Below are positions 55,456-64,000 of a stretch of 64,000 bases of DNA, in pieces. Source of the stretch: an uncultured bacterium (GTDB lineage: Bacteria > Cyanobacteriota > Vampirovibrionia > Gastranaerophilales > Gastranaerophilaceae). The translations under genes were made by a program, and so were the position numbers. Position 1 is the first letter of the stretch. Each line of letters starts with the position of its first letter. The notes under the pieces are model-generated. The model was not told where the DNA came from. It saw only the letters and a program-made list of their open reading frames with translations, and did no database searches. The stretch is taken from assembly GCA_902777605.1 (NCBI GenBank), contig CACYUI010000003.1, positions 1 through 64,000 of the forward strand. Reading direction: 5' to 3'.

Positions 55456-55608
55456 ATGACAATTAATGAAGATAAGCACAGATTCGTTGTTATTATTGAA
55501 AAAGAAATTTTTGAAGAATTTAAGCAAATTGCACAAGAAAAAGAAAAACGCTCTGCCAGTAATTTGGCTGCAAAACTTATTTCTGACTATGTGAAAGAAA
55601 ATAAGTAA
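55456..55608 (+). CDS. Ribbon-helix-helix (CopG/Arc-type) protein
   Basis: 50 residues: MTINEDKHRFVVIIEKEIFE then EFKQIAQEKEKRSASNLAAK. Like the 48594 protein it has a basic strand, two helices and an SASNL/AGNLG turn; the two end in similar D-x-V-K-E-N. RBS AAAGGG. Probably a paralogous autoregulator or antitoxin. Confidence 0.7.
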   Translation: MTINEDKHRFVVIIEKEIFEEFKQIAQEKEKRSASNLAAKLISDYVKENK

Positions 55609-55782
55609 TTGTCGGCATAGTAATACCGACCTATATTTCTATGTAAAAGAGAATAAATAATTTTTGTTGTCTTTGTAAAGAGGACCTATATCTTATTTCT
55701 TATTATATGAAAAAATATTTACCCCTTAATTGGATTTTTATTTATTTGTGCTAAAATTATTACATAAATAAGAGAGGTATGT

Positions 55783-57627
55783 ATGTGCGGAATTGTTGGA
55801 TATGTTGGAGATAAAACAGCTGTTGATATTTTGCTTGAAGGCTTGACAAGTCTTGAATACAGAGGGTATGATTCATCAGGAGTTGCACTAAATATTGACG
55901 GAAAAGTAGAGCTTTTTAAGGCTCAAGGTAAACTTCAAAATTTAAGAAATATTGTTCAAAATAATTATACTCAAATTTCAAAATCAACAATCGGCATAGG
56001 ACATATTCGCTGGGCAACACACGGTGTACCATCTATTGCTAACGCTCACCCTCATACATGTAATTGCGGAAAAGTTGCAATTGTTCATAACGGTATTATA
56101 GAGAACTTTAAAGAATTAAAAGTTAAATTAGAGGCTCAAGGCTGTACATTTCGCTCTCAAACCGACACAGAAACAGTTGCTCACCTTGTAGCTTCAAAAT
56201 TTGCACAAACTCACGATTTAACCGAAGCGGTAAGACTTGCAACACTTGAAATAGAAGGCGCATACGCTCTTGCTGTTATTCATCAGGATGTTAAAAATAC
56301 AATCGTCGCAACAAGAAGAAATGCACCGCTCGTTATAGGTTTTGGAGAAGGTGAAAACTTTGTAGCATCAGATATTCCTGCACTAATTCAATATACAAAA
56401 AAAGCAATGTACCTTGACGATAACCAAATTGTTACTTTGACTCCTAATAGTGCAAAGGTAATTGATATAGAAAAAAACGAAATACCTTTGAAAGTAGAAA
56501 CACTTCCTTGGGAACCCGTTGCGTTATCAAAAATGGGTTACAAGCACTTTATGCTAAAGGAAATTCATGAGCAGCCAGATATTGTAAGAAATGTTCTTTC
56601 AGGGAAATTAAGAACAATGGATGAACCGATTTCATTGGATGAAGTTACATTAGACAAAGCTAAATTAAAAGATTTAAACAGAATTCAAATTGTAGCATGC
56701 GGGACTTCACTCCATGCGGCAATGGTTGGCAAATACATTATTGAAGATTTCTGCGGAATTCCTGTTGAAGTAGAAGCAAGCAGTGAATATATATACAGAA
56801 AAACAATAACTGATGAAAACACGCTTGTAATAGGCGTTTCTCAATCAGGAGAAACCGCTGATACAATTACTGCAATAAGACTTGCCAAGAAAAAAGGCTC
56901 ACATATACTTATTGTAACCAACAGACCTGATTCAACTATGGCAAGAGAAGCTGACAGTTTAGTTCCTGTTAATGCCGGTATAGAAGTATCAGTTGCTGCT
57001 ACAAAATCATATATGGCGCAACTTATTTCCTTCTATCTTCTAGCAATTTATATGGCAGAAGTTAAAGGCTCTATTTCAAAAGAAGAGTTAATGGATTTGA
57101 AACATGAACTTATTGTTCTTCCTCAAAAAATTGATAAAATTTTAACTCATAAAGAAGATATTCAAAAAATTGCAAGAAAGTTCTCTTCTTTCAAAGACTT
57201 TATTTTTGTAGCAAGAGGAATAAATTTCCCAACTGCATTAGAAGGCGCATTAAAGCTTAAAGAAATCAGTTATATTAACGCAACAGGATATTCAGCAGGT
57301 GAGCTCAAACACGGTCCGATTGCAATGTTAGATGACTCAATGCCTGTACTTGCAATCTTAATGAAGGGTAAGGTTTACGAAAAGATTTTATCTAATGCAG
57401 AAGAAGCAAAAGCTCGTAATGCAAGAATGATAGCACTTACTGATTCAGATGACCAAAAACTTGATGAACTGTTTGAAAACATAATAAGAATTCCTGAAAT
57501 ATCAGAAATTTTATCTCCGGCTCTTGCGATTGTACCATTGCAATTACTTGCTTACTATATCGCAGAATTTTTAGGAAAAGATGTTGACCAGCCAAGAAAC
57601 TTGGCTAAATCAGTTACGGTAGAATAA
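55783..57627 (+). CDS. glmS: Glucosamine-6-phosphate synthase
   Basis: 614 residues. Glutamine-dependent synthesis of GlcN-6-P, the entry to amino-sugar and peptidoglycan precursors and hence to UDP-GlcNAc used by PseB. N-terminal Ntn hydrolase with Cys2 (MCGIVGYVG), GHIRWATHG and VHNGIIENF. Two SIS domains: CGTSLHAAMVG, SQSGETADT, and the second GELKHGPIAM. C-terminus NLAKSVTVE is canonical. RBS AGAGAGG. No glmS ribozyme seen in the short leader. Confidence 0.96.
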   Translation: MCGIVGYVGDKTAVDILLEGLTSLEYRGYDSSGVALNIDGKVELFKAQGKLQNLRNIVQNNYTQISKSTIGIGHIRWATHGVPSIANAHPHTCNCGKVAIVHNGIIENFKELKVKLEAQGCTFRSQTDTETVAHLVASKFAQTHDLTEAVRLATLEIEGAYALAVIHQDVKNTIVATRRNAPLVIGFGEGENFVASDIPALIQYTKKAMYLDDNQIVTLTPNSAKVIDIEKNEIPLKVETLPWEPVALSKMGYKHFMLKEIHEQPDIVRNVLSGKLRTMDEPISLDEVTLDKAKLKDLNRIQIVACGTSLHAAMVGKYIIEDFCGIPVEVEASSEYIYRKTITDENTLVIGVSQSGETADTITAIRLAKKKGSHILIVTNRPDSTMAREADSLVPVNAGIEVSVAATKSYMAQLISFYLLAIYMAEVKGSISKEELMDLKHELIVLPQKIDKILTHKEDIQKIARKFSSFKDFIFVARGINFPTALEGALKLKEISYINATGYSAGELKHGPIAMLDDSMPVLAILMKGKVYEKILSNAEEAKARNARMIALTDSDDQKLDELFENIIRIPEISEILSPALAIVPLQLLAYYIAEFLGKDVDQPRNLAKSVTVE

Positions 57628-57628
57628 A

Positions 57629-57790
57629 ATGCAAGTAATTTCAGAAATAGTAGAAATCCCAAACAACGGTCAACCAACGACCGAGTATATAGAAAAGGAG
57701 TTAACAAATCGTAATATTAACCCCCTTAGGTGGGCTATTGTAAGTGTTAGTGATACAATATATAAAGTAAATGTAGCAAATTTAAAATAG
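57629..57790 (+). CDS. Small protein between glmS and ahcY
   Basis: 53 residues: MQVISEIVEIPNNGQPTTEY, then IEKELTNRNINPLRWAIVSV and SDTIYKVNVANLK. ATG overlaps the AATAAAATG end of glmS, 1 nt after its stop. Reading frame intact, soluble, beta-rich C-terminus. RPP-like signature not recognisable. The tight spacing on both sides (1 bp and 15 bp) indicates a three-gene operon. Confidence 0.6.
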   Translation: MQVISEIVEIPNNGQPTTEYIEKELTNRNINPLRWAIVSVSDTIYKVNVANLK

Positions 57791-57802
57791 CAGGAAGGTT
57801 AA

Positions 57803-59071
<1,269 letters not shown>

Positions 59072-59093
59072 TAAGCAATTAAAATCAGATCTT

Positions 59094-59130
59094 AAAAACA
59101 CCATATAAAATTATATGGTGTTTTTATTTT
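59094..59130. terminator. Bidirectional terminator after ahcY
   Basis: AAAAACACCATATA (59094-59107), loop AAAT, TATATGGTGTTTTT (59112-59125), then ATTTTT. A perfect 14-bp stem with U-rich ends on both strands, shared with the convergent gene at 59124-59615. Confidence 0.85.
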
Positions 59131-59615
59131 TGAAGCCAATCATATAAATTTCTGATTTCTCCATAATCAAAATCATTTAATATGTTTGGAGTATCAAGAT
59201 TTTCATTAATTGGTTCAATATTTATTTTGCCATCTGCATAAACCTTTGCAAAATTTTTACCTTCATTTGTACAATAAGGAAGTTTTGTAATATTATTTTT
59301 AGTCAAATATGCTAATCCGTGTACTCTACACACAATCGGTCGATATTCATAAACAGAACAAGTTGAATTAAACAAAAAAGGACAAACTCCACCTTTTTGA
59401 ATATTTTTAATATTCTTTTGCACTTGTTTTTTAGTATTATCAGATAATGCAATATAACCTTGCATCAAATATTCAAGTTCAAGTTGAGATATAGGGTAGT
59501 CCCCTTTTTCACAACAAGAAGAACAACCTTTTTTACATTTGATAAAATTTTTATATTCTATAAAATATGTGTTTAGCTTATTATCTAAAACACACAAAAA
59601 ATCTTTATAATTCAT
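59124..59615 (-). CDS. YkgJ-family Cys-cluster protein
   Basis: 163 residues. Zinc/iron-chelating Cys cluster: CKKGCSSCCEKGDYPIS near the start, and GGVCPFLFNSTCSVYEYRPI, then VCRVHG. This spacing is that of the YkgJ/UPF0153 family, of unknown function, possibly metal binding or oxidation-linked. C-terminus FDYGEIRNLYDWL. It forms a minus-strand set with the 59622 gene and smpB. Confidence 0.8.
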   Translation of the reverse strand: MNYKDFLCVLDNKLNTYFIEYKNFIKCKKGCSSCCEKGDYPISQLELEYLMQGYIALSDNTKKQVQKNIKNIQKGGVCPFLFNSTCSVYEYRPIVCRVHGLAYLTKNNITKLPYCTNEGKNFAKVYADGKINIEPINENLDTPNILNDFDYGEIRNLYDWLQK

Positions 59616-59621
59616 TGAGAA

Positions 59622-60341
59622 TTATCTACCGCCCCAAAAACGCGACCAGAAGTTTTTTGACGCGTTACTTTCTAAATGTTCAATTCTTTGAGAAAGCTCT
59701 TTATTATGTTCCAATAACTCTTGAACCTGTTTTGCTAAAATTTCATTGTCTCTTTTATATCCACCGGCCTCTATAAGTTTTTCTGTCATAGAAGAATTTG
59801 CAATATCATCACTTATTTTTTTTGCAACAGCTTCTGCAAGCATTTGAAGAGTTTGGCTTGAAACATCGAGAGTAAAGTTTTTACCTTGAGGTATTGTTTC
59901 AACAGGATTAGTCATTTCTTCTTTTGACATAATTTCTGCTGACACTTCTGCTGCGGTTCTCTCTTTTCCATCAACACCAATAATCAAAGGCTGAATTTTA
60001 GAATTGGCTTCTTGAATACTTTCAATAGAATCCTCTTCCTGCAATTGAGTTTCAGCATCTTCTATTGTCTTTACTTCTTCGCTAGTAAGAGCACCCTCAT
60101 TTGCTTTTGCTTCCATTCTGGAAACTTTTGTAATTATCTGTTCATCGCTATATCCCTGAGCCTTTAAAGATATTCCTTTTTTAATTTTTTCTAATGCTAA
60201 GTCGTCAAAAAATTCTAAACCGTTTTCATCTTCATAAATAGATTCGATTTTCCAATCTTCCAAAAATAAATCAAGCGAATGCTTGTCTATATAATAATTT
60301 TCAGTATTTAAGCTTTGTAAAATTGTTTCTCTGTTATACAT
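59622..60341 (-). CDS. Hypothetical protein with coiled coil, MerR-like start
   Basis: 239 residues. The N-terminus (about 1-75, LDLFLEDWKIESIYEDENGL, FFDDLALEKIKKGISLKAQG, YSDEQI) reads like the helix-turn-helix and wing of a MerR-type domain. A Glu-rich middle and a C-terminal coiled coil (about 190-228, ILAKQVQELLEHNKELSQRI) follow, ending in Trp-rich FWSRFWGG. It lies between smpB (10 bp upstream) and YkgJ. No exact family; DNA binding is only suggested. Confidence 0.5.
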   Translation of the reverse strand: MYNRETILQSLNTENYYIDKHSLDLFLEDWKIESIYEDENGLEFFDDLALEKIKKGISLKAQGYSDEQIITKVSRMEAKANEGALTSEEVKTIEDAETQLQEEDSIESIQEANSKIQPLIIGVDGKERTAAEVSAEIMSKEEMTNPVETIPQGKNFTLDVSSQTLQMLAEAVAKKISDDIANSSMTEKLIEAGGYKRDNEILAKQVQELLEHNKELSQRIEHLESNASKNFWSRFWGGR

Positions 60342-60351
60342 CCGCTAATCC

Positions 60352-60798
60352 TCATCTTTTGACATATCTTGCAATATCTCGCTCTTGCGTTTTTTTAGCT
60401 ATACTTTCACGCTTATCATAAATTTTCTTACCCTTAGCCAATCCGATTTCTATTTTAGCAAAACCGTGCGATAAAAACAATTCTAAAGGTACAATTGTTA
60501 CACCGTCTTTTTTTACTTTATCCTGTATTTTTAATATTTCGCGTTTTTGAAGCAAAAGTTTTCTTATTCTATCTGATTTATGATTATAAATATTTCCATG
60601 CCTGTATGGTGAAATATGCATGCCATACAAAAACATTTCATTATCTTCAATTTTTGCAAACGAATCCTTAAGATTGACTCCACCTTCGCGTATAGATTTA
60701 ATCTCCGTTCCTGTTAGCACAATCCCTGCAATAAATTTATCAAAAATCAAAAAGTCATGAAAAGCTTTTCTATTTGTAGATATTACTTTTTTATCCAT
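60352..60798 (-). CDS. smpB: SsrA-binding protein
   Basis: 148 residues from ATG 60798; a longer 163-residue form lacks support. Partner of tmRNA in ribosome rescue. KVISTNRKAFHDFLIFDKFI, GIVLTGTEIKSIREGGVNL, HISPYRHGN, RKLLLQKREI, TIVPLELF, and the basic C-terminus KGKKIYDKRESIAKKTQERD. No ssrA gene is in the window. First gene of the minus-strand set. Confidence 0.93.
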   Translation of the reverse strand: MDKKVISTNRKAFHDFLIFDKFIAGIVLTGTEIKSIREGGVNLKDSFAKIEDNEMFLYGMHISPYRHGNIYNHKSDRIRKLLLQKREILKIQDKVKKDGVTIVPLELFLSHGFAKIEIGLAKGKKIYDKRESIAKKTQERDIARYVKR

Positions 60799-60852
60799 AA
60801 AATTATTATACTCGAAATTAAAGCCTTTGCAATTAAAATACATGTAAACATA

Positions 60853-60897
60853 TTGACAAAAATTTGAATTTTAATGATAATGATAATAGTTATCATT
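60853..60897 (+). promoter_or_regulatory. fur promoter with overlapping Fur box
   Basis: TTGACA (60853-60858), 17-bp spacer, GATAAT (60876-60881). The palindrome AATGATAATAGTTATCATT (60879-60897) matches the 7-1-7 Fur consensus TGATAATNATTATCA with one mismatch in the core, and overlaps the -10. Autorepression of the downstream gene is expected. Confidence 0.75.
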
Positions 60898-60911
60898 TAG
60901 GGAAGTGAGAA

Positions 60912-61352
60912 ATGAGGAATTCAAAGCAAAAGGATATTATTCTGCTTGCGCTAGATGAACATAGAGTTCATCCAACGGCTGAAGAATTATATAAATATAT
61001 ACACAAAGAACATGCCGAGATTGGTGTTGCTACTGTGTATAGAAATCTTAGCAAACTCGCAGAACAGGGAATTGTAAAAAAAATAATAGGTTTAGATGGC
61101 TCCTCGCATTTTGATAGTGTTGTTGAACCTCACTACCATTTTGTATGTTCATGCTGCGGGAAAATATATGATATTCCCGGCGGTATTGCAACAGATCTAA
61201 TCTCACAAGCAGAAGAATTTACGGACTGCAAAATAACCTCTATGGATATTACATTTAGAGGTTTATGTAGAGAATGTGAAAACAAACACAACGGCAAATT
61301 CGTTTTTGACCAAAATGAAACGGAAATGCTTATTAGCGCAAGTGTCATTTAA
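60912..61352 (+). CDS. Fur-family regulator (Fur/PerR type)
   Basis: 146 residues. Winged helix with RVHPTAEELYKYIHKEHAEI, GVATVYRNLSKLAEQGIVKK. Metal region YHFVCSCCGKIYDIP (structural Cys-x-x-Cys) and CRECENK. HFDSVVEPHYHF supplies regulatory His. The single overlapping operator is closer to a Fur than a PerR box, but family assignment (iron versus peroxide) cannot be settled from sequence alone. RBS GGAAGTGAG. Confidence 0.85.
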   Translation: MRNSKQKDIILLALDEHRVHPTAEELYKYIHKEHAEIGVATVYRNLSKLAEQGIVKKIIGLDGSSHFDSVVEPHYHFVCSCCGKIYDIPGGIATDLISQAEEFTDCKITSMDITFRGLCRECENKHNGKFVFDQNETEMLISASVI

Positions 61353-61473
61353 AATTGTAAAATTGACAATTTATATAAGTTAATAAAATTGGAATTTCTA
61401 TATTGAAAGTAGTATAATGGAGTTTCGCATTTTATTTAAAATTTAAATACCGGACAAAAGGAGAAAAGAAAAA

Positions 61474-63564
61474 ATGGAAGCCACTTTGGAAAAAAGTAGG
61501 GAAAAAAAATATTCAACAACAGAATTTGTTGGAGGTAAATGGCAAAAAGGAATTAATGTAAGAGATTTTATTCAAAGAAACTATACACCATATGACGGTG
61601 ATTCAAGCTTTTTGGCAGGACCAACAAGTGCAACTAAAAAACTTTGGGAAGAATGCTGCGATTTATTCAAAAAAGAACGAGAAAACGGCGGTGTTTTGGA
61701 TATGGACACAAAAATTGTTTCAACAATTACTTCTCATGGCGCAGGATATATAGATAAATCTTTGGAAAAGATTGTCGGTTTACAAACAGATAAACCTCTT
61801 AAACGCTCTTTACAACCTTTTGGTGGTATTAGAATGGCAGAAACTTCTTGCAAGTCTTATGGATATGAAGTTGACCCCGAAGTTATTGAAATATTTACAA
61901 AATATCGAAAAACTCACAACCAAGGCGTATTTGATTGCTATACTCCCGAAATGAGAAAAGCACGCCATGCCGCAATTCTCACGGGACTTCCCGATGCATA
62001 CGGACGAGGTCGTATAATCGGAGATTACAGAAGAATTGCTCTTTATGGTATTGACAGACTTGTTTATGACAAAATGGATCAACTGAATTCCATTGACGGA
62101 GAAATGACTCCTGATAAAATACAGTTAAAAGAAGAAATTTCAGAGCAGATAAGAGCTTTGTGGGAAATGGCAGAACTTGGCAAAATTTATGGTTTTGATA
62201 TAACTCAGCCTGCGAAAAATGCCAAAGAAGCCGTACAATGGCTATATTTTGGTTATCTTTCAGCCGTAAAAGAACAAAACGGCGCAGCTATGAGCATCGG
62301 CAGAACTTCTACATTCTTAGATATTTATATTGAAAGAGATTTAAAAGACGGTATTTTAACAGAAGAAGAAGCTCAAGAACTTATAGATCACTTCATCATG
62401 AAACTCAGATTGGTTAAGTTTGCAAGAACTCCTGAGTACAATTCACTGTTCTCAGGCGATCCTACTTGGGTAACAGAGTCAATAGGCGGTGTTGGAGTTG
62501 ATGGCAGACACATGGTTACTAAAAACTCTTTTAGATACCTGCACACACTTGAAAATTTGGGAACAGCTCCTGAACCTAATTTAACTGTTTTGTGGTCAAA
62601 AAATTTACCGCATAATTTTAAACAGTATGCAGCACATATTTCTATAACTACTTCATCTATTCAATATGAAAATGACGATCAGATGAGAGCGGTACATGGT
62701 GACGACTATGCAATTGCTTGCTGTGTATCTTCTATGGTAGTCGGAAAAGAAATGCAATTTTTCGGCGCAAGGGCAAATCTTGCTAAATGCTTATTGTACG
62801 CAATTAATGGTGGTATTGATGAAAGATTAAAAGAACAGGTTGGTCCAAAATACAGACCTATTACTTCTGAGTATCTTGATTTTGATGAAGTTATGGAAAA
62901 ATATGAAGATATGATGGAATGGCTTGCAGGATTGTATGTAAATACATTAAATGTGATTCACTACATGCATGACAAATACTGTTATGAACGCTCTCAAATG
63001 GCTCTTCATGACAGAGATGTAAAAAGATACTTTGCAACTGGTATTGCAGGCTTAAGTGTTGTTGCAGACTCTCTATCTGCTATCAAATATGCCCGCGTAA
63101 AAACCATTCGTGATGAAAACGGTTTGGTAGTAGATTATGAAGTTGAAGGAGATTACCCGAAATATGGAAATAACGATGACAGAGTTGACCAAATGGCAGT
63201 AGATTTAGTTCACAAATTTATGAATATGATTAGAAAACATTACACCTACAGAAATTCTATTCCTACAATGTCAATTCTTACAATTACATCAAATGTTGTT
63301 TATGGTAAGAAAACAGGAAACACTCCAGATGGTCGTAAAGCAGGTGTACCGTTAGCCCCCGGAGCAAACCCAATGCATGGAAGAGATTCAAATGGTGCAG
63401 TAGCTTCTCTGGCATCTGTTGCAAAACTTCCGTTTGCAGATGCCCAAGACGGTATTTCAAATACATTCTCGATTATTCCTAACGCACTGGGAAAAGATGA
63501 AGTATTTATGGGAGATTTAGATATTCAACTTGATTGCGGATGTTGTGGTGATGTAATCAAATAA
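61474..63564 (+). CDS. pflB: Pyruvate formate-lyase catalytic part, lacking glycyl-radical domain
   Basis: 696 residues. Closely PFL-like from the start ([20 protein letters not shown]) with the cysteine pair C416-C417 in [20 protein letters not shown], position-matched to E. coli C418/C419, and [39 protein letters not shown]. It stops after [14 protein letters not shown] with a new Cys-rich tail ([10 protein letters not shown]). The missing C-terminal radical domain is a separate ORF 31 bp downstream, with its own strong RBS. Two chains presumably form the active enzyme. Start RBS AAAGGAG. Confidence 0.93.
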   Translation: MEATLEKSREKKYSTTEFVGGKWQKGINVRDFIQRNYTPYDGDSSFLAGPTSATKKLWEECCDLFKKERENGGVLDMDTKIVSTITSHGAGYIDKSLEKIVGLQTDKPLKRSLQPFGGIRMAETSCKSYGYEVDPEVIEIFTKYRKTHNQGVFDCYTPEMRKARHAAILTGLPDAYGRGRIIGDYRRIALYGIDRLVYDKMDQLNSIDGEMTPDKIQLKEEISEQIRALWEMAELGKIYGFDITQPAKNAKEAVQWLYFGYLSAVKEQNGAAMSIGRTSTFLDIYIERDLKDGILTEEEAQELIDHFIMKLRLVKFARTPEYNSLFSGDPTWVTESIGGVGVDGRHMVTKNSFRYLHTLENLGTAPEPNLTVLWSKNLPHNFKQYAAHISITTSSIQYENDDQMRAVHGDDYAIACCVSSMVVGKEMQFFGARANLAKCLLYAINGGIDERLKEQVGPKYRPITSEYLDFDEVMEKYEDMMEWLAGLYVNTLNVIHYMHDKYCYERSQMALHDRDVKRYFATGIAGLSVVADSLSAIKYARVKTIRDENGLVVDYEVEGDYPKYGNNDDRVDQMAVDLVHKFMNMIRKHYTYRNSIPTMSILTITSNVVYGKKTGNTPDGRKAGVPLAPGANPMHGRDSNGAVASLASVAKLPFADAQDGISNTFSIIPNALGKDEVFMGDLDIQLDCGCCGDVIK

Positions 63565-63595
63565 TTTATAAGACTAATAATTAAAGGAGAATAAT

Positions 63596-64000
63596 ATGAC
63601 AACTCAACAAGAAGAAAATTTAATAAACTTACTTGACGGATATTGTGAAAAGGGCGGACATCATTTGAATGTGAATGTGTTTAACAGAGAAACATTGATT
63701 GATGCGCAAGCTCATCCTGAAAAATATCCTCAATTAACCGTGAGAGTTTCAGGTTATGCCGTAAACTTTATCAAGCTTACAAAAGAACAACAAGACGATG
63801 TTATTTCAAGAACATTTCATTCTTCATTAAATGGAGCAAGTTCAAGCATATCTTCAACTGCTTCTTCTGTTGAAAATTCTGTTCCTAATGAAGATTCTTC
63901 TGTTTTAGAAATTAACCGTTCTTCAGAAAGTACAAGAAGATCAGTTGGTTCGATGTCTATGCCTTCTGACTTTTCCGGTTCTAAGAAGAATGTAAGCATC
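63596..64000 (+). CDS. Separate glycyl-radical domain of pyruvate formate-lyase (partial, runs off window)
   Basis: 135 codons are visible, ATG 63596 after [53 protein letters not shown], then [20 protein letters not shown]: the C-terminal radical segment of PFL, radical Gly at residue 53 in RVSGYA. In normal PFL this is the end, but here a Ser/Asn-rich extension (about 81-135, [31 protein letters not shown]) continues past the window, perhaps a linker to a further domain. Similar to YfiD-type radical proteins but here it complements the truncated PFL. Confidence 0.85.
   Translation, partial: MTTQQEENLINLLDGYCEKGGHHLNVNVFNRETLIDAQAHPEKYPQLTVRVSGYAVNFIKLTKEQQDDVISRTFHSSLNGASSSISSTASSVENSVPNEDSSVLEINRSSESTRRSVGSMSMPSDFSGSKKNVSI

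Overview
The window is low-GC bacterial chromosome using the standard code. It comes from an anaerobic, Gram-negative-type fermenter: pyruvate formate-lyase, rubrerythrin, several flavodoxin-like and nitroreductase-like proteins, a PreA-type ferredoxin-flavin dehydrogenase, FabH/FabD and MurF, plus genes for CDP-dideoxysugar and pseudaminic-acid surface glycans. Several otherwise unknown proteins have an Asn/Ser-rich N-terminus followed by a short Phe-containing motif, which I associate with gut non-photosynthetic cyanobacteria (Melainabacteria/Gastranaerophilales). That placement is an inference, not a demonstration.

Layout. 0-1.1 kb: small decayed genes interrupted by GC-rich hairpin inserts. 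1.1-1.9 kb: two divergent XRE repressors around a palindrome-rich intergenic region. 1.9-4.8 kb (minus): rfbG, a glycosyltransferase and rfbF. 4.8-13.5 kb: accessory redox and transport block (exported cupin and exported double CMD protein, membrane protein, OadG-like subunit with a NhaD-type permease, MarR-cupin pair, flavoprotein, PreA-like enzyme). 13.7-19.8 kb (plus): rfbH, an NAD-epimerase invaded by a DUF559 element, HpcH aldolase, HAD phosphatase and a ThDP enzyme. With rfbF and rfbG these suggest a CDP-linked 3,6-dideoxyhexose, perhaps branched like yersiniose. 19.8-29.8 kb (minus): a long operon for pseudaminic acid (pseB, pseC, AKR, class III aminotransferase, pseF, TIM-barrel protein, PseH-PseI fusion) and glycan transferases. 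30-33 kb: redox and oxygen-defence genes. 33.3-41.9 kb: housekeeping genes (fabH, fabD, yqeK, nadD, murF, mnmE, ndk). 42-45.8 kb: lineage-specific proteins, a gene-poor structured region and tgt. 45.9-55.6 kb: GH13 enzyme, UvrD-type helicase, SLOG and HEAT-like proteins, and two divergent ribbon-helix-helix modules. 55.8-64 kb: glmS-ahcY, smpB, an autoregulated fur gene and a pyruvate formate-lyase split into a catalytic gene and a separate glycyl-radical gene.

Most notable are: (1) a roughly 490-bp element carrying a DUF559 nuclease between inverted repeats, inserted in frame in one sugar gene, with a solo copy of the same repeat in frame in another; (2) the split pyruvate formate-lyase; (3) the interlocked divergent murF/mnmE promoters predicted to give two leaderless mRNAs, with a third leaderless candidate at the MarR gene; (4) an inverted duplication of the rfbH promoter and 5' end flanking the dideoxysugar operon; and (5) a pse operon with a PseH-PseI fusion but no recognisable PseG. 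I saw no rRNA, tRNA or CRISPR array.
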